From positions 1 through 6,972 of the forward strand of contig JARDZH010000093.1 in the NCBI GenBank assembly GCA_029240955.1: a DNA stretch of 6,972 nt. Reading direction: 5' to 3'. The translations under genes were made by a program, and so were the position numbers. Below the pieces are notes generated by a model. That model was given only the letters and a program-made list of their open reading frames with translations. It had not been told where the DNA came from and made no database searches. Below are positions 1-5,544 of this stretch, in pieces. Positions within the stretch are counted from its first letter, which is position 1. The number at the start of each line of letters is the position of its first letter. The stretch is from Pseudomonas sp. (lineage in GTDB: Bacteria; Pseudomonadota; Gammaproteobacteria; Pseudomonadales; Pseudomonadaceae).

Positions 1-588
1 GCCGAGCTGCTGGCCCCGGACGCCAGCGATCTGCATCGGCGGGTCGACAACCTGCACCGGCGGCTGGTGAGTCGCATGCAGGATCGCCTCATGCGCGAGC
101 GGCTGCGTCTGGAAGGTTTATCGAGACGCCTGCGGCATCCCGGCGAGCGGTTGCGGCAACAAGCGCAACGTCTGGACGATCTGGACATGCGCATGCGCCG
201 CGCCTTCGAGCAGAACATGCACAAACGCCAGGTGCGTCTGGCTCACATGGAAAGCCGTCTGGCCGCTCAGCATCCGGGGCGCACCCTGAAATTCCTGCGT
301 CAGCGTCTGGACGTGCTGGCCGAGCGCTTGCCGCGTGCCATGCGCGAAGGGCTCAGAACCCGCCAGCTGCAGCTGCAAAGCCAGGTGCAGACGCTGCATG
401 TGGTCAGCCCGCTTGCCACGCTCGGCCGCGGTTACAGCATTCTGCTCGACGAACGCGGACATGCGATCCGTGCTGCATCGCAAACCCAACCCGGCCAGCG
501 CCTGACTGCACGGCTTGGCGAAGGCGAGTTGCAAGTGCGCGTCGAAGACAATCACCTGACGCCTGTCACCCTTTCTCTTCTGGACTGA
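1..588 (+). CDS. xseA: Exonuclease VII large subunit, C-terminal part (5' end outside window)
   Basis: XseA is the large subunit of exonuclease VII. With the small subunit XseB it degrades single-stranded DNA from both ends to oligonucleotides, in the cytoplasm, during recombination and mismatch repair. The reading frame is open from base 1 and ends at TGA 586-588, giving 195 residues, a little under half of the usual ~450-residue protein; the N-terminal OB-fold and most of the catalytic domain lie upstream. The visible part is very rich in Arg, Leu and Gln, with repeated heptad-like stretches typical of the long helical region that carries the small subunits. Near the C-terminus is the family signature TLGRGYSI (codons from about 418 to 441), followed by a short beta-rich tail ending SLLD. 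The next gene starts 3 nt downstream, suggesting co-transcription. Assignment rests on family recognition and is secure. Confidence 0.95.
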   Translation, partial: AELLAPDASDLHRRVDNLHRRLVSRMQDRLMRERLRLEGLSRRLRHPGERLRQQAQRLDDLDMRMRRAFEQNMHKRQVRLAHMESRLAAQHPGRTLKFLRQRLDVLAERLPRAMREGLRTRQLQLQSQVQTLHVVSPLATLGRGYSILLDERGHAIRAASQTQPGQRLTARLGEGELQVRVEDNHLTPVTLSLLD

Positions 589-591
589 TCG

Positions 592-1428
592 ATGCCTCGT
601 TTGCCTGCATTATTTCTGGCTCCGCTGCTTGCCCTGTTTCTCGGCCTGCCTGCCCATGCGGACAGCTTCATCACCCGTGCGCTGAACAAGCCGGTGCCGG
701 GTGGTGTTGCGGTCATCGACCTTGGCACCGGCGCACAAGCGCCGAAAGCTACCTACCAAGGCAAGCCGGTCATGGTCGTCAAGGAGCAAAGCGTTCGGTG
801 GCTGGCGATTGTGGGCATCCCGCTTACGGTCAAGCCGGGCACAGAACAACTGGTCGCAGGTGGGCGGACCCTCAGCTTTGCGGTGGGCGCGAAGAAATAT
901 CCGGAGCAGCGCATCACGCTGAAGAACAAGCGTCAGGTCAATCCCAATCCTGACGACGTCAAACGCATCGAGGCCGAACTGGCCGAGCAGATCCGGGCTT
1001 ACCGTAGCTTCAGCCCAGGCACGCCGAGCAATCTGATTCTGGACAAGCCGGTCAACGGGCCGCTGTCGAGCAAGTTTGGTGTACGCCGCTTCTTCAACGG
1101 CGAAGAACGCAATCCTCACGCGGGTCTGGACTTCGCTGTGCCTGCGGGTACGCCGATCAAGTCACCGGCCGCAGGCAAGGTGATCCTGATCGGCGACTAC
1201 TTCTTTAACGGCAATACGGTGTTCGTCGACCATGGACAGGGGTTCATCAGCATGTTCTGTCACATGTCGAAGATTGACGTGAAGCCGGGAGACAGCGTGG
1301 CCCGTGGCGGTGTTGTCGGTAAGGTCGGATCGACCGGCCGCGCCACCGGCCCACATATGCACTGGAACGTGAGCCTGAACGATGCGCGGGTCGATCCGGC
1401 GATTTTCATTGGCGCGTTTCAACCGTAA
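592..1428 (+). CDS. Secreted M23-family zinc metallopeptidase (LytM domain)
   Basis: A 278-residue peptidoglycan-type peptidase. Residues 1-23 form a signal peptide with a hydrophobic Leu/Ala core and an A-H-A cleavage site before D24, so the mature protein should be periplasmic. Residues ~25-115 look like the beta-rich N-terminal domain found on many M23 proteins; ~120-140 is a charged linker helix. The catalytic domain (~150-272) keeps all expected residues: HxxxD as H176-D180, middle histidine H224, and HxH as H255-H257, so zinc binding and catalysis look intact rather than a degenerate activator. M23 enzymes cut peptide cross-bridges in peptidoglycan; whether this one remodels the wall or acts on another target cannot be told from sequence. 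It starts 3 nt after the xseA stop with no good Shine-Dalgarno, so translational coupling is likely. It ends in tandem TAA TAA stops. Confidence 0.93.
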   Translation: MPRLPALFLAPLLALFLGLPAHADSFITRALNKPVPGGVAVIDLGTGAQAPKATYQGKPVMVVKEQSVRWLAIVGIPLTVKPGTEQLVAGGRTLSFAVGAKKYPEQRITLKNKRQVNPNPDDVKRIEAELAEQIRAYRSFSPGTPSNLILDKPVNGPLSSKFGVRRFFNGEERNPHAGLDFAVPAGTPIKSPAAGKVILIGDYFFNGNTVFVDHGQGFISMFCHMSKIDVKPGDSVARGGVVGKVGSTGRATGPHMHWNVSLNDARVDPAIFIGAFQP

Positions 1429-1445
1429 TAACGACCTACCGGGAC

Positions 1446-1511
1446 TGTGGGGGGGAGCGAAGCTCGCGACGAACAGAACACTGCTGTCGCGAGCTGACGC
1501 TCCCTTCCACA
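1446..1511. repeat. REP doublet (REPIN-like), copy 1
   Basis: Two inverted copies of a ~25-nt Pseudomonas REP sequence: 1446-1470, and in reverse orientation 1486-1511, separated by 15 nt. Each arm contains its own small hairpin: GAGC-GAA-GCTC at 1455-1465 and GAGC-TGAC-GCTC at 1491-1502. The left arm differs by one base from the left arm of the doublet at 4912-5003. The right arm carries a small change (TGAC loop) compared with that copy. Such elements are non-autonomous and are mobilised by REP-associated tyrosine transposases (RAYTs) encoded elsewhere; they can also act as mRNA 3'-end stabilisers or terminators. This one lies 17 nt behind the M23 peptidase stop codon. Confidence 0.92.
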
Positions 1512-1513
1512 AC

Positions 1514-1539
1514 AGTGCTCCCACAAGAGTGCTCCCACA
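1514..1539. repeat. Short tandem repeat of a REP tail (two units, 14-bp period)
   Basis: The 12-mer AGTGCTCCCACA occurs at 1514-1525 and again at 1528-1539, directly after the REP doublet. Its end, CTCCCACA, matches the outer tail of the REP arms, as in the right arm of the second doublet, so it looks like debris from slippage or partial REP insertions. No function is evident. Confidence 0.7.
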
Positions 1540-1608
1540 TTGCGATGAAAAATAACACCAAACAATAAACGCTCAGAAAAATTCCAATAACAGCTATAAA
1601 AAATTACA

Positions 1609-1643
1609 AAATCCTCTTTTACGAGGATTTATCTCAATTTTTT
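1609..1643 (+). terminator. Probable rho-independent terminator between the M23 gene and leuA
   Basis: Perfect 8-bp stem AAATCCTC (1609-1616) and GAGGATTT (1623-1630) with a 6-nt loop, followed after 7 nt by six T residues (1638-1643). The stem is only moderately GC-rich and the T run is displaced, so efficiency is uncertain. The other strand also has an A/T-rich tract next to the stem (TAAAAAATTA, 1597-1606), so it could act in both directions. It sits in a markedly AT-rich stretch (~1545-1645) that separates the upstream operon from the leuA leader. Confidence 0.55.
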
Positions 1644-1673
1644 CCAAGTGCTTGCCAACCTCTCGGCCAGTGG

Positions 1674-1805
1674 TTACGGTTGGCCTCATGAATACCTCCC
1701 ATACCCTTATCCTGTCGCGCCAGCATCGGTGCCTTAGTCTGGTCAGCGCACGACTGCCGGGCTTGATCGCAGTGCCTCGCCTCTGAGTTGCGTTTACGGT
1801 TGGCC
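1674..1805. repeat. 12-bp direct repeat TTACGGTTGGCC flanking the leuA leader
   Basis: TTACGGTTGGCC is present exactly at 1674-1685 and again at 1794-1805, 120 bp apart, both upstream of leuA. An upstream 7-mer GCCAACC (1654-1660) is complementary to GGTTGGC inside either copy (1678-1684 or 1798-1804), so two alternative RNA pairings can be drawn. The second copy also starts a local hairpin, GGCCG (1802-1806) with CGGCC (1815-1819), ending 10 nt before the leuA ribosome binding site. The repeat could be a protein operator, RNA switching elements or chance; the sequence alone does not decide. Confidence 0.5.
1688..1786 (+). CDS. Possible leuA leader peptide, 32 codons (tentative)
   Basis: An ATG at 1688 opens a 32-codon frame ending at TGA 1784-1786, 57 nt before leuA. 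The product contains 7 Leu, 2 Ile and 2 Val among 32 residues, arranged as LIL near residues 7-9, LSLV near 16-19, LPGLI near 23-27 and a final Leu. Leucine-rich leader peptides are known to control leu and ilv operons by attenuation in other proteobacteria. Against it: the leucines are dispersed rather than clustered, no clear Shine-Dalgarno precedes the ATG, and no hairpin followed by a T run lies between the stop codon and leuA. It could be a chance ORF, and a promoter inside it has not been ruled out. Confidence 0.25.
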   Translation: MNTSHTLILSRQHRCLSLVSARLPGLIAVPRL

Positions 1806-1829
1806 GCCTCTTTCCGGCCCATTCAGTAC

Positions 1830-1835
1830 AAAGGA
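1830..1835 (+). promoter_or_regulatory. leuA ribosome binding site
   Basis: AAAGGA ends 8 nt before ATG 1844. It favours that start over the in-frame ATG at 1850, which would be 14 nt away. It lies 10 nt after the small hairpin 1802-1819, which could influence access to it. Confidence 0.8.
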
Positions 1836-1843
1836 ATTCCACA

Positions 1844-3514
1844 ATGACCATGCTCAAAGATCCTTCGAAAAAGTACCGCGCGTTTCCGACCATCGATCTG
1901 CCGGATCGCACCTGGCCGTCCAAGGCCATTACTGCGACGCCGATCTGGTGCAGTTCCGACCTGCGCGACGGTAACCAATCGCTGATCGAGCCCATGGATG
2001 CGGTCAAGAAACTGAAGTTCTGGAAGACGCTGGTGAAAGTCGGCGTCAAGGAAATCGAAGCCTCATTCCCGTCCGCTTCCCAGACCGATTTCGATTTCGT
2101 GCGCACGCTGATCGAAGACGGCCACATTCCGGACGACACCACCATCCAGGTGCTGACCCAAGCCCGCGAAGACCTGATCGCGCGCACCTTCGAATCGCTG
2201 CGCGGCGCGAAGAAAGCCATCGTTCACCTGTACAACGCGACCAGCCCGTCCTTCCGCCGCATCGTCTTCAACCAGGACAAGGCCGGCGTGAAGGAAATTG
2301 CCGTCACCGCCGCCAAACTGTTCGTCAAGTACGCCGCCCAGCAGCCCGACACTCAGTGGACGTTCCAGTACTCGCCTGAAACCTTCAGCGCGACCGAGCT
2401 GGAGTTCGCCAAGGAAGTCTGCGACGCGGTCATCGAAGTCTGGAACCCGACGCCTGAGAACAAGATCATTCTCAACCTGCCGGCCACCGTCGAAGTCGCC
2501 ACGCCAAACGTGTATGCCGACCAGATCGAGTGGTTCTGCCGCAACATCAACCGTCGTGACAGCGTGCTCATCAGCCTGCACACCCACAACGACCGCGGCA
2601 CCGGCGTTGCGGCCACCGAACTGGGCCTGATGGCGGGCGCGGATCGAGTCGAAGGCTGCCTGTTCGGCAATGGCGAGCGTACCGGCAACGTAGACTTGGT
2701 CACTGTTGCGCTGAACCTCTACACCCAAGGCATCAACCCGCAACTCGACTTCTCCGACATCGACGGCGTGCGCAAAGTCGTTGAAGAGTGCAACCAGATC
2801 CCGGTCCATCCACGCGCGCCTTATGTCGGCGACTTGGTGCATACCGCGTTTTCCGGTTCGCACCAGGACGCGATTCGCAAAGGCTTCGCCAAGCAGGAAG
2901 AAGGCGCTTTGTGGGAAGTCCCGTACTTGCCGATCGACCCTGCCGACATCGGCCGCAGTTACGAAGCGGTGATCCGCGTCAACAGCCAGTCGGGCAAAGG
3001 CGGCATCACCTATCTGCTGGAACAGGAATACGGCATTTCCCTGCCCCGCCGCATGCAGATCGAATTCAGCCAAGTGGTTCAGGGTGAAACCGACCGTCTG
3101 GGCTTGGAGATGACGGCCGAACAGATTCACTCGTTGCTGCGTCGTGAATACTTGCAGGCCAACACGCCTTACGCGTTGATCAGCCACAGGTTGCAGGAAG
3201 AAAACGGCAACAGCGCGGTGGACGCCGAAGTGCACGTCGACGGTGAAACCCAACACTGGCGCGGCAAGGGCAAAGGCGCGCTGGAAGCGATGGTGGCCGG
3301 CTTGCCGGTCTCAGTCGAGATAATGGATTACAACGAGCACGCCATCGGTTCGGGCACCACGGCCAAGGCCGCTGCCTACATCGAGCTGCGCGTGAATGGT
3401 GACCGTGCCGTGCATGGCGTGGGCATCGATGAGAACATCACCACCGCCAGCTTCCGCGCGCTGTTCAGTGCGCTGAACCGCTCGTTGAGCCAGGCTCAGG
3501 CCCAGGCCGCCTGA
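1844..3514 (+). CDS. leuA: 2-isopropylmalate synthase
   Basis: LeuA condenses acetyl-CoA with 2-oxoisovalerate to give 2-isopropylmalate, the first committed and leucine-inhibited step of leucine biosynthesis, in the cytoplasm. The 556-residue length matches the longer LeuA type usual in Pseudomonas. The N-terminal TIM barrel of the DRE-TIM metallolyase family shows the signature [11 protein letters not shown] (~37-47, with R41 and metal-binding D42), the metal-binding HTH of SLHTHND (H246, H248) and the GNGERTGN motif (~275-282). SGSHQDA (~337-343) supplies the conserved histidine H340. Residues ~440-550 form the C-terminal regulatory domain where leucine binds, with [10 protein letters not shown] (~502-511) and [10 protein letters not shown]. 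The start ATG has a good ribosome binding site. The gene stands alone between two terminators; leuB, leuC and leuD are not nearby, as is usual for pseudomonads. Confidence 0.97.
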   Translation: MTMLKDPSKKYRAFPTIDLPDRTWPSKAITATPIWCSSDLRDGNQSLIEPMDAVKKLKFWKTLVKVGVKEIEASFPSASQTDFDFVRTLIEDGHIPDDTTIQVLTQAREDLIARTFESLRGAKKAIVHLYNATSPSFRRIVFNQDKAGVKEIAVTAAKLFVKYAAQQPDTQWTFQYSPETFSATELEFAKEVCDAVIEVWNPTPENKIILNLPATVEVATPNVYADQIEWFCRNINRRDSVLISLHTHNDRGTGVAATELGLMAGADRVEGCLFGNGERTGNVDLVTVALNLYTQGINPQLDFSDIDGVRKVVEECNQIPVHPRAPYVGDLVHTAFSGSHQDAIRKGFAKQEEGALWEVPYLPIDPADIGRSYEAVIRVNSQSGKGGITYLLEQEYGISLPRRMQIEFSQVVQGETDRLGLEMTAEQIHSLLRREYLQANTPYALISHRLQEENGNSAVDAEVHVDGETQHWRGKGKGALEAMVAGLPVSVEIMDYNEHAIGSGTTAKAAAYIELRVNGDRAVHGVGIDENITTASFRALFSALNRSLSQAQAQAA

Positions 3515-3528
3515 AGGTAGTCGTGAAC

Positions 3529-3567
3529 GGTCGACAGGCGCCCGCCTGTCGACCTGATGACTGTTTT
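3529..3567 (+). terminator. Probable leuA terminator, 11-bp perfect hairpin
   Basis: GGTCGACAGGC (3529-3539) pairs perfectly with GCCTGTCGACC (3544-3554) across the 4-nt loop GCCC, starting 15 nt after the leuA stop. The following T tract is weak and displaced (TTTT at 3564-3567, 9 nt after the stem), so it may work partly as an mRNA 3'-end stabiliser rather than a strong terminator. Confidence 0.7.
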
Positions 3568-3886
3568 CTCCCTGCCGCTGTCAGTCCTGTACGGCGACAA
3601 ACCCTCCTTTCACTCTGCGCATACCCCTGCCCAGATCGGCATGAGCTTTTCATTTCTGCTGTGGTAGCATGCTGCCTTTACTTTGATCCGGCTTTGTGTC
3701 GGCAGCCATTCATTCGCTGTCGAGGCCTGATCGAACGCGTCTTTTGGCTGTACTCTTCTTCCAAAAAACCACGACGACTTTGCATTGATTTCCGGACGAA
3801 AAGAATGCGCGGGCCGACCACCCATGCATTGAAAAACCCATCGGCCTCGGTAACGCTGAGCTGATCCAATCACATTTGGAGCGATT
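3568..3886. other. Intergenic region upstream of the oxaloacetate decarboxylase gene
   Basis: About 320 bp without a convincing gene. A possible extended -10 element, TGGTAGCAT at 3662-3670, has no good -35 partner. A 6-bp inverted pair GGCCGA (3812-3817) and TCGGCC (3841-3846) encloses a 23-nt loop. A TTTTGG/CCAAAA pair lies around 3743-3773. A clear Shine-Dalgarno, GGAG at 3878-3881, stands 5 nt before ATG 3887. If transcription starts near 3677, the mRNA would have a leader of about 210 nt. I recognise no riboswitch or small RNA here. Confidence 0.4.
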
Positions 3887-4756
3887 ATGCCTAAGGCTTC
3901 CCATCAGGATCTGCGCCGTGACTTTCGCGCACTGACCTCTTCGAATTCCTGCTTTCACACCGCCTCGGTGTTTGACCCGATGTCCGCGCGTATCGCCGCA
4001 GACCTGGGTTTTGAGGTCGGCATCCTTGGCGGCTCGGTCGCCTCTTTGCAGGTGCTCGACGCCCCTGACTTCGCGTTGATCACCTTGAGCGAATTCGTCG
4101 AGCAGGCCACCCGCATCGGTCGCGTTGCACAACTGCCGGTCATTGCGGACGCTGACCACGGTTACGGAAATGCGCTCAACGTGATGCGCACCGTCACCGA
4201 ACTGGAGCGTGCGGGCATCTCGGCGCTGACCATTGAAGATACCCTGCTGCCGGCTCAATTCGGCCGCAAGTCCACGGATCTGATTTCAACTGCAGAAGGT
4301 GTCGGCAAGATTCGCGCGGCGCTGGAGGCTCGGGTCGATCCGGAGATGTCGATCTTTGCGCGTACCAACGCCGCGATCATCCCGGTTCAGGAAGCTAACA
4401 GCCGCGTGCTGCAGTATCAGAGTGCAGGCGCGGACGGCATCACGATCGTCGGTGTGCGCGACTTCGAACACCTGGCGCAACTGTCGGACGGCGTGACCGT
4501 TCCGCTGATGCTGGTGACCTATGGCAATCCGGAGTTGCACGACAACGCACGTCTGGCTGAGATGGGCGTACGAATCTGCGTCGACGGCCACGCGGCGTAT
4601 TTCGCGGCGATCAAGGCGACCTACGATTGCCTGCGTGAACAGCGGCAGATTCTGAGCAGCACGACCGACATGAACGCCACCGAGCTGACTCACACCTACA
4701 CCCAGCCGCAGGATTATGTGGAGTGGGCGAAGAAGTTCATGAATGTGAACGAGTGA
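3887..4756 (+). CDS. Oxaloacetate decarboxylase of the PEP mutase/isocitrate lyase superfamily (PA4872 type)
   Basis: A 289-residue soluble enzyme closely resembling Pseudomonas aeruginosa PA4872, a characterised Mg-dependent oxaloacetate decarboxylase that forms pyruvate and CO2 without biotin or membrane partners. The residues I recall as active-site positions in that family are all present at the same numbers: S50 in LGGS, D88 in VIADAD for the metal, R159 in FART, and H235 in VDGHA. Other superfamily features are the TIEDTLLP segment (~115-122) and FGRKS (~125-129). The catalytic cysteine motif KKCGH of isocitrate lyase is absent, so an automatic 'isocitrate lyase' or 'carboxyphosphonoenolpyruvate mutase' label would mislead. 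The start has GGAG 5 nt upstream. The gene appears monocistronic, with a long 5' gap and a REP-filled gap behind it. Its physiological role (anaplerotic balance, or oxaloacetate or related keto acid removal) is inference. Confidence 0.9.
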   Translation: MPKASHQDLRRDFRALTSSNSCFHTASVFDPMSARIAADLGFEVGILGGSVASLQVLDAPDFALITLSEFVEQATRIGRVAQLPVIADADHGYGNALNVMRTVTELERAGISALTIEDTLLPAQFGRKSTDLISTAEGVGKIRAALEARVDPEMSIFARTNAAIIPVQEANSRVLQYQSAGADGITIVGVRDFEHLAQLSDGVTVPLMLVTYGNPELHDNARLAEMGVRICVDGHAAYFAAIKATYDCLREQRQILSSTTDMNATELTHTYTQPQDYVEWAKKFMNVNE

Positions 4757-4805
4757 AGGCAGGCGTTGCGTCTGGATTGACTGACGCTATGCACCAGAGC
4801 CACTA

Positions 4806-4857
4806 CAAGCGGGCTCCTACACGATCACGCGCTCAGCGTAGGAGCCAGCTTGCTGGC
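4806..4857. repeat. REP palindrome of a second sequence type
   Basis: GTAGGAGCCAGCTTG (4838-4852) and an inverted partner at 4806-4820 match in 14 of 15 positions, with a 17-nt spacer. The right arm contains its own hairpin GCCAGC-TT-GCTGGC (4844-4857). This is the 'GTAGGAGCC' type of Pseudomonas REP, clearly different from the GGGAGCGAAGCTCGCGAC type at 1446-1511 and 4912-5003. It lies 49 nt after the decarboxylase stop and may help define its mRNA 3' end. Confidence 0.85.
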
Positions 4858-4860
4858 GAT

Positions 4861-4877
4861 GGGCTGCACCGCAGCCC
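4861..4877. repeat. Small perfect hairpin GGGCTGC-ACC-GCAGCCC
   Basis: A 7-bp GC-rich stem with a 3-nt loop, directly after the REP palindrome at 4806-4857. A related core, GGCTGC-GAA-GCAGCC, recurs at 5045-5059. No T run follows on either strand, so I call it repeat-related structure rather than an intrinsic terminator. Confidence 0.6.
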
Positions 4878-4911
4878 TGACACAATAAATGCCTCAGACA
4901 GGCGCGTTCAT

Positions 4912-5003
4912 TGTGGGAGGGAGCGAAGCTCGCGACGGGTATCTTGGACCACACATAAGCTGTGCCAGTACCGGCCCTGTCGCGAGCTACGCTCCCTCCC
5001 ACA
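4912..5003. repeat. REP doublet (REPIN), copy 2
   Basis: Two 25-nt inverted arms, 4912-4936 and 4979-5003, match in 24 of 25 positions around a 42-nt spacer. Each arm has an inner hairpin (GAGC-GAA-GCTC at 4921-4931; GAGC-TAC-GCTC at 4984-4994). It is the same family as the doublet at 1446-1511, but better preserved and with a longer spacer. This arrangement is the typical RAYT-mobilised REPIN of Pseudomonas. It lies between the convergent decarboxylase and FlxA-like genes, a common place for such elements. Confidence 0.93.
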
Positions 5004-5044
5004 GTTAAGTGGCGAGCGCTGTGGGCGCGGATCTGTACGCGATT

Positions 5045-5070
5045 GGCTGCGAAGCAGCCCGGACAGGTCC
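5045..5070. repeat. Two adjacent small hairpins behind the FlxA-like gene
   Basis: GGCTGC-GAA-GCAGCC (5045-5059) is followed by GGAC-AG-GTCC (5061-5070). Both lie within 30 nt beyond the minus-strand stop codon at 5075. On the minus strand no T run follows, so a role as an intrinsic terminator is not shown; they may be a decayed REP-type element or a mRNA 3' end. Confidence 0.5.
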
Positions 5071-5074
5071 GACT

Positions 5075-5488
5075 TCAAGCAGTCGTATTCACACCACCGC
5101 TGGTGATCAATTGCAACAGCGCGCCTTGCTGGGTTTGCAGGGTGGCGCTGGTGGTTGCGATCTGCACTTGCAGCGCCATGACCCGCTGGGCTTTTTCTTC
5201 CGGCGTGCCTGTACCCGCTTGAGCAGCGGCCAGCTGTGCACGCAGCTCGGTCAGCTGCTTCTGGGTTTCCTTGATCTGCTGCTGCAGCTTCTCGATGGTT
5301 TCGTCGGTGCTTGACTTCGAACCACCCGCGCCGCCCGCTTCCTTGGTCTTGGCGACCGGCAGCGATACCGCGACGGTCTTCTTTTCCTCGACCACCGCCT
5401 TGGAAGCGGCCGCATCAGCCTCTTTCTTGACGGTCAGGTTCAGCGAACTGGCGTATGAATTCAGCGAAGACGTGTTGATAGTGGTCAT
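5075..5488 (-). CDS. FlxA-like small coiled-coil protein, putative late flagellar regulon member
   Basis: A 137-residue protein without signal peptide or membrane segment. Residues 1-20 are Ser/Asn/Thr-rich; ~21-62 are low-complexity with many Ala, Lys and Val and a Gly-rich stretch (AGGAGG, 51-56). Residues ~63-90 (heptad-like, rich in Gln, Leu and Lys) and ~97-127 are predicted by eye as two coiled-coil helices separated by GTGTPEE; the tail is short and Thr/Gly-rich. The layout resembles FlxA-family proteins, whose E. coli member is transcribed by the flagellar sigma factor FliA but whose molecular function is unknown. A FliA promoter stands directly upstream (5514-5540), which supports this reading independently. 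The start at 5488 is chosen because AGGAG lies 6 nt upstream; the 15-codon extension from 5533 would start inside the promoter and is rejected. It follows the omega-amidase on the same strand after 56 nt. Confidence 0.82.
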   Translation of the reverse strand: MTTINTSSLNSYASSLNLTVKKEADAAASKAVVEEKKTVAVSLPVAKTKEAGGAGGSKSSTDETIEKLQQQIKETQKQLTELRAQLAAAQAGTGTPEEKAQRVMALQVQIATTSATLQTQQGALLQLITSGGVNTTA

Positions 5489-5494
5489 GACCAA

Positions 5495-5499
5495 CTCCT
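5495..5499 (-). promoter_or_regulatory. Ribosome binding site that fixes the FlxA-like start
   Basis: AGGAG on the minus strand, with a 6-nt spacer (TTGGTC) to the ATG at 5488-5486. It rules in this start against the upstream in-frame ATG at 5533. Confidence 0.85.
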
Positions 5500-5513
5500 G
5501 TAGGTATGCATGG

Positions 5514-5540
5514 CTATCGACACATCTGCACATATCTTTA
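5514..5540 (-). promoter_or_regulatory. Sigma-28 (FliA) promoter of the FlxA-like gene
   Basis: Read on the minus strand: TAAAGATA (5540-5533), an 11-nt spacer, then GTCGATAG (5521-5514). The FliA consensus is TAAAGTTT-N11-GCCGATAA; the two boxes match in 6 of 8 positions each, with the core TAAAG and CGATA exact and the spacing exact. Transcription would begin around 5507, leaving a leader of about 19 nt that contains the AGGAG site. The -35 box begins right after the tandem TGA TAG stops of the omega-amidase (5547-5542), so the promoter occupies nearly all of the 56-nt gap. Confidence 0.8.
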
Positions 5541-5544
5541 GCTA

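Noticed and set aside
1514..1539. Two short direct repeats as a CRISPR remnant
   Set aside because: Units are 12 bp with a 2-bp gap, have no spacers, match the REP tail, and no cas gene is present.
1652..1680. Sigma-70 promoter for leuA (TTGCCA, 17-nt spacer, TACGGT)
   Set aside because: The -10 box matches the consensus in only three positions, and other equally weak pairs exist nearby, so I do not annotate it.
1594..2220. 208-codon minus-strand frame across the leuA leader and start
   Set aside because: It overlaps leuA antisense, includes the terminator and leader region, and its composition is not protein-like.
2063..3256. 397-codon open frame on the minus strand opposite leuA
   Set aside because: It lies wholly antisense to leuA, has no recognisable domain, and long antisense frames are expected in GC-rich Pseudomonas genes with strong third-position bias.
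3523..3864. 113-codon plus-strand frame in the gap behind leuA
   Set aside because: It starts at a GTG with no ribosome binding site, next to the leuA terminator hairpin, and its Cys/Arg-rich product resembles no family.
4723..5106. 127-codon plus-strand frame through the REP-rich gap
   Set aside because: It overlaps the decarboxylase end and runs through REP palindromes; its Arg/Ser-rich product is what translated REP DNA gives.
5489..5533. Longer N-terminus for the FlxA-like protein, starting at 5533
   Set aside because: It would start inside the sigma-28 promoter and upstream of the expected transcription start; the AGGAG site points to 5488.
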